Assembly: GCA_022712815.1 (NCBI GenBank)
Contig: JAFLJW010000081.1
Coordinates: 1-8,425 of the forward strand
DNA length: 8,425 nt
Reading direction: 5' to 3'
Source: Pseudodesulfovibrio sp.
Lineage (GTDB): Bacteria > Desulfobacterota > Desulfovibrionia > Desulfovibrionales > Desulfovibrionaceae
The translations under genes were made by a program, and so were the position numbers. Shown piece by piece: positions 6,649 to 8,425 of this stretch. Positions within the stretch are counted from its first letter, which is position 1. The number at the start of each line of letters is the position of its first letter. The notes under the pieces were generated by a model. That model ran no database searches and was not told the DNA's origin. It worked only from the letters and a program-made list of their open reading frames with translations.

Positions 6649-6663
6649 AATATGTGTATCTGG

Positions 6664-8425
6664 CTAGAATCGCTCTAAATCATCACCATCTTCGATTTCG
6701 CCTATGGGCAGGGGGGCGGCCAGAACGTGTGGAGCGACATCGGCAGGTCCATTTCCGTCGATATCAAAGTAGCTGATGGTTTTTTGGAGGGCCTGAGCCT
6801 GGGTGGATAATTCCTCGGCCGTGGAGGCCAGTTCCTCGGAGGCGGAAGCGTTTTGCTGCACAGTGGAGTCGAGGTTCTGGATGCCGGAATTGATTTGGCC
6901 CACGCCATCTGATTGTTCGCGGCTGGACGCACTGATTTCCTGAATGAGGTCGGAGGTCTTCTGGATGTCCGGGACCATCTTGTCGAGCATGCCTCCGGCC
7001 TTTTCCGACACAGCCACACTGTTGGTGGACAGTTCACTGATCTCGGAGGCTGCGGCACCGCTTCGTTCGGCCAGCTTGCGGACCTCGGCGGCAACCACCG
7101 CGAAGCCTTTGCCCTGTTCACCGGCCCGTGCTGCCTCAATGGCGGCGTTGAGTGCCAACAGGTTGGTTTGGCGGGCAATATCTTCGATAATGGATATTTT
7201 TTCTGCAATGTTGCGCATGGCAGATACAGTTTCCTTTACGGCTTTGCCTCCTTCTTCGGCATCCTGACTGGCCTGTTTGGATATCAGCTCAGTCTCGGAA
7301 GCATTTTCGGAATTCTGGGTGATGCTCGAAACCATCTGCTCGACGCTGGATGAGATTTCCTCAATCCCGGCGGCCTGATGGTTGGCCCCCTCGGATACTA
7401 TTTCGGCGGTGGCAGACAGCTCCTTGGAACCGGATGCCACATTGGACGCGGCGACATTGACGGTACCCAGAATCTCGGACAGCTTGTCCACCATGGCCTG
7501 CATGGCACCATATACGGAATTCATTTCATATTTGCCGCTAAATTCCACTCCCAATCTGCCTTTGGCAATCTGGTGGGTTATATCCACCAGTTCCATGGGA
7601 TCGGTGCCAAGCTGCCTGAGGACACTGCGCGTGATCAAAAAGGCGATGAGCAAACCGGCAAGAATTGCACCGATACCGACCATCACGGCGGTTGCGCCCA
7701 TGGCAGTCGTGTTGAATTCCACACTTTCTGCCTTGGTAAGGGCCAATTCATGAGCATCCTCTGCTATTTTATCCACCACCGGTTCGATGGCGTGAACAGC
7801 ATCGCGCATCTTGCTGATAATCACCTTGATCTGTGCATCCTCGGCAACCAGAGCATCAAAGGCGGTCTTGTATTCATTTATGACACGAGCGGTATTTTCG
7901 ACATATTTCTTATCGACATCGGAGTTTTCAAAAGCTGCATACAGCTTTTCAAGAGCGGCGTGAGTCTTTTTGACGTATTTTTCGCTGCCACGGAGCAGGT
8001 AATCCTTTTCTCCACGGCGGACCATCAGCAAAAGTCCCTTGACGTCCGGGACGAAAATGTCCTTGATCGATTTTTCTAACTTTCCGGCAGCACCACGCAC
8101 ACCTTCATAGTTTTCGCCTGTGGAGGTAAAATTGCTGAATGCGGCCCGGTAGCGGTCAAAATCGTTAGCAATAACTTCGAGCGACTCTGTCTTGTTTTTG
8201 GACTCAATTCCATTTTTGAAAGATTCCTGCGTGGCGGTCATGCGTTTGCGATACTTGTCGCTGCCGATCCGGTGGAAGTCCTTTTCCCAGCGGCGCATGA
8301 GCAGGAAATCAATGTACAAATCCTGAATCTGATGCACCTGGAGATCGGCTTCCGCGCTCTTCACGATTTTGCGGAATGTTCCCTGAAGACCGGATTCATG
8401 GTCCAGTCCGCGTTTTTCCCACGCT
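6664..8425 (-). CDS. Methyl-accepting chemotaxis protein with HBM-like sensor, N-terminus outside window
   Basis: This is a transmembrane chemoreceptor that signals to CheA/CheW. A GTG at 8362-8364 gives 566 residues, but the frame stays open to the window edge for 20 more codons that read like receptor sequence (including SGLQGTFRK), so the GTG is not the true start. The first transmembrane segment is missing from the window. Numbering from that GTG: a helical periplasmic sensor to about 217 contains two related motifs, LLMRRWEKDF (21-30) and LLMVRRGEKDY (112-122), like the helical bimodular (HBM) domain. A transmembrane segment lies at about 221-245 and a HAMP domain at about 246-300. The signalling region includes the conserved tip around IARQTNLLALNAAIEAARAGE (396-416). 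Paired glutamates near 335 and 510-518 are likely methylation sites. The C-terminus is acidic (DGDDLERF) and lacks an NWETF-type CheR-tethering pentapeptide. The ligand is unknown. Confidence 0.95.
   Translation of the reverse strand, partial: AWEKRGLDHESGLQGTFRKIVKSAEADLQVHQIQDLYIDFLLMRRWEKDFHRIGSDKYRKRMTATQESFKNGIESKNKTESLEVIANDFDRYRAAFSNFTSTGENYEGVRGAAGKLEKSIKDIFVPDVKGLLLMVRRGEKDYLLRGSEKYVKKTHAALEKLYAAFENSDVDKKYVENTARVINEYKTAFDALVAEDAQIKVIISKMRDAVHAIEPVVDKIAEDAHELALTKAESVEFNTTAMGATAVMVGIGAILAGLLIAFLITRSVLRQLGTDPMELVDITHQIAKGRLGVEFSGKYEMNSVYGAMQAMVDKLSEILGTVNVAASNVASGSKELSATAEIVSEGANHQAAGIEEISSSVEQMVSSITQNSENASETELISKQASQDAEEGGKAVKETVSAMRNIAEKISIIEDIARQTNLLALNAAIEAARAGEQGKGFAVVAAEVRKLAERSGAAASEISELSTNSVAVSEKAGGMLDKMVPDIQKTSDLIQEISASSREQSDGVGQINSGIQNLDSTVQQNASASEELASTAEELSTQAQALQKTISYFDIDGNGPADVAPHVLAAPLPIGEIEDGDDLERF

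Noticed and set aside
7378..8079. Plus-strand open frame of 233 codons inside the chemoreceptor gene
   Set aside because: It is antisense to clear HAMP, transmembrane and sensor coding sequence. The translation shows no domain and an odd composition (many His, Gly and Phe), so it is a shadow frame.

Overview
The window suggests a free-living, motile, hydrogenase-bearing Gram-negative bacterium with moderately high GC. A member of the Desulfovibrio/Pseudodesulfovibrio group (Desulfobacterota) is my best guess. This rests on the type of genes present (a complete HypF, a DUF362 protein, a stand-alone twin-ATPase ABC protein, and a chemoreceptor with duplicated 'MRRxEKDF' helices). It is an inference without database support.

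Layout, left to right. (1) 1-704: two short plus-strand genes for proteins I do not recognise. The first touches the window edge. (2) 726-956, minus strand: a compact cold-shock-domain protein with its own promoter candidate (989-1017), tail-to-tail with the second unknown gene. (3) 1028-2524, minus strand: a soluble protein with two fused ABC ATPase domains, ModF-like, with no permease beside it. (4) 2525-2606: an 82-base divergent control region. Both genes it serves lack a clear Shine-Dalgarno sequence and have a -10-like box only 6-7 bases before the ATG, so both mRNAs may be leaderless. (5) 2607-6614, plus strand: a probable three-gene operon of a DUF362 protein, the [NiFe]-hydrogenase maturation carbamoyltransferase HypF, and an exported DUF3298/RsiV-like protein. 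It closes with a strong terminator at 6621-6648 that can work in both directions. (6) 6664-8425, minus strand: a transmembrane chemoreceptor whose N-terminus lies outside the window.

How the genes fit together: HypF makes the cyanide ligands of the [NiFe] active site from carbamoyl phosphate, acting with HypE and other Hyp proteins encoded elsewhere. The DUF362 protein directly upstream has no ferredoxin domain and no known role here; co-transcription hints at, but does not prove, a link to metallocofactor or redox work. The exported protein follows hypF at only 9 bases, with a good ribosome binding site. The chemoreceptor, cold-shock protein and ABC ATPase look like independent housekeeping or adaptive functions.

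I see no tRNA or rRNA genes, insertion sequences, CRISPR arrays or phage genes, and no gene-free stretch over 300 bases. Apart from the two unknown small genes this reads as ordinary chromosome, and I do not claim an undescribed system. The most check-worthy points are the paired leaderless starts and the DUF362-hypF-DUF3298 linkage.
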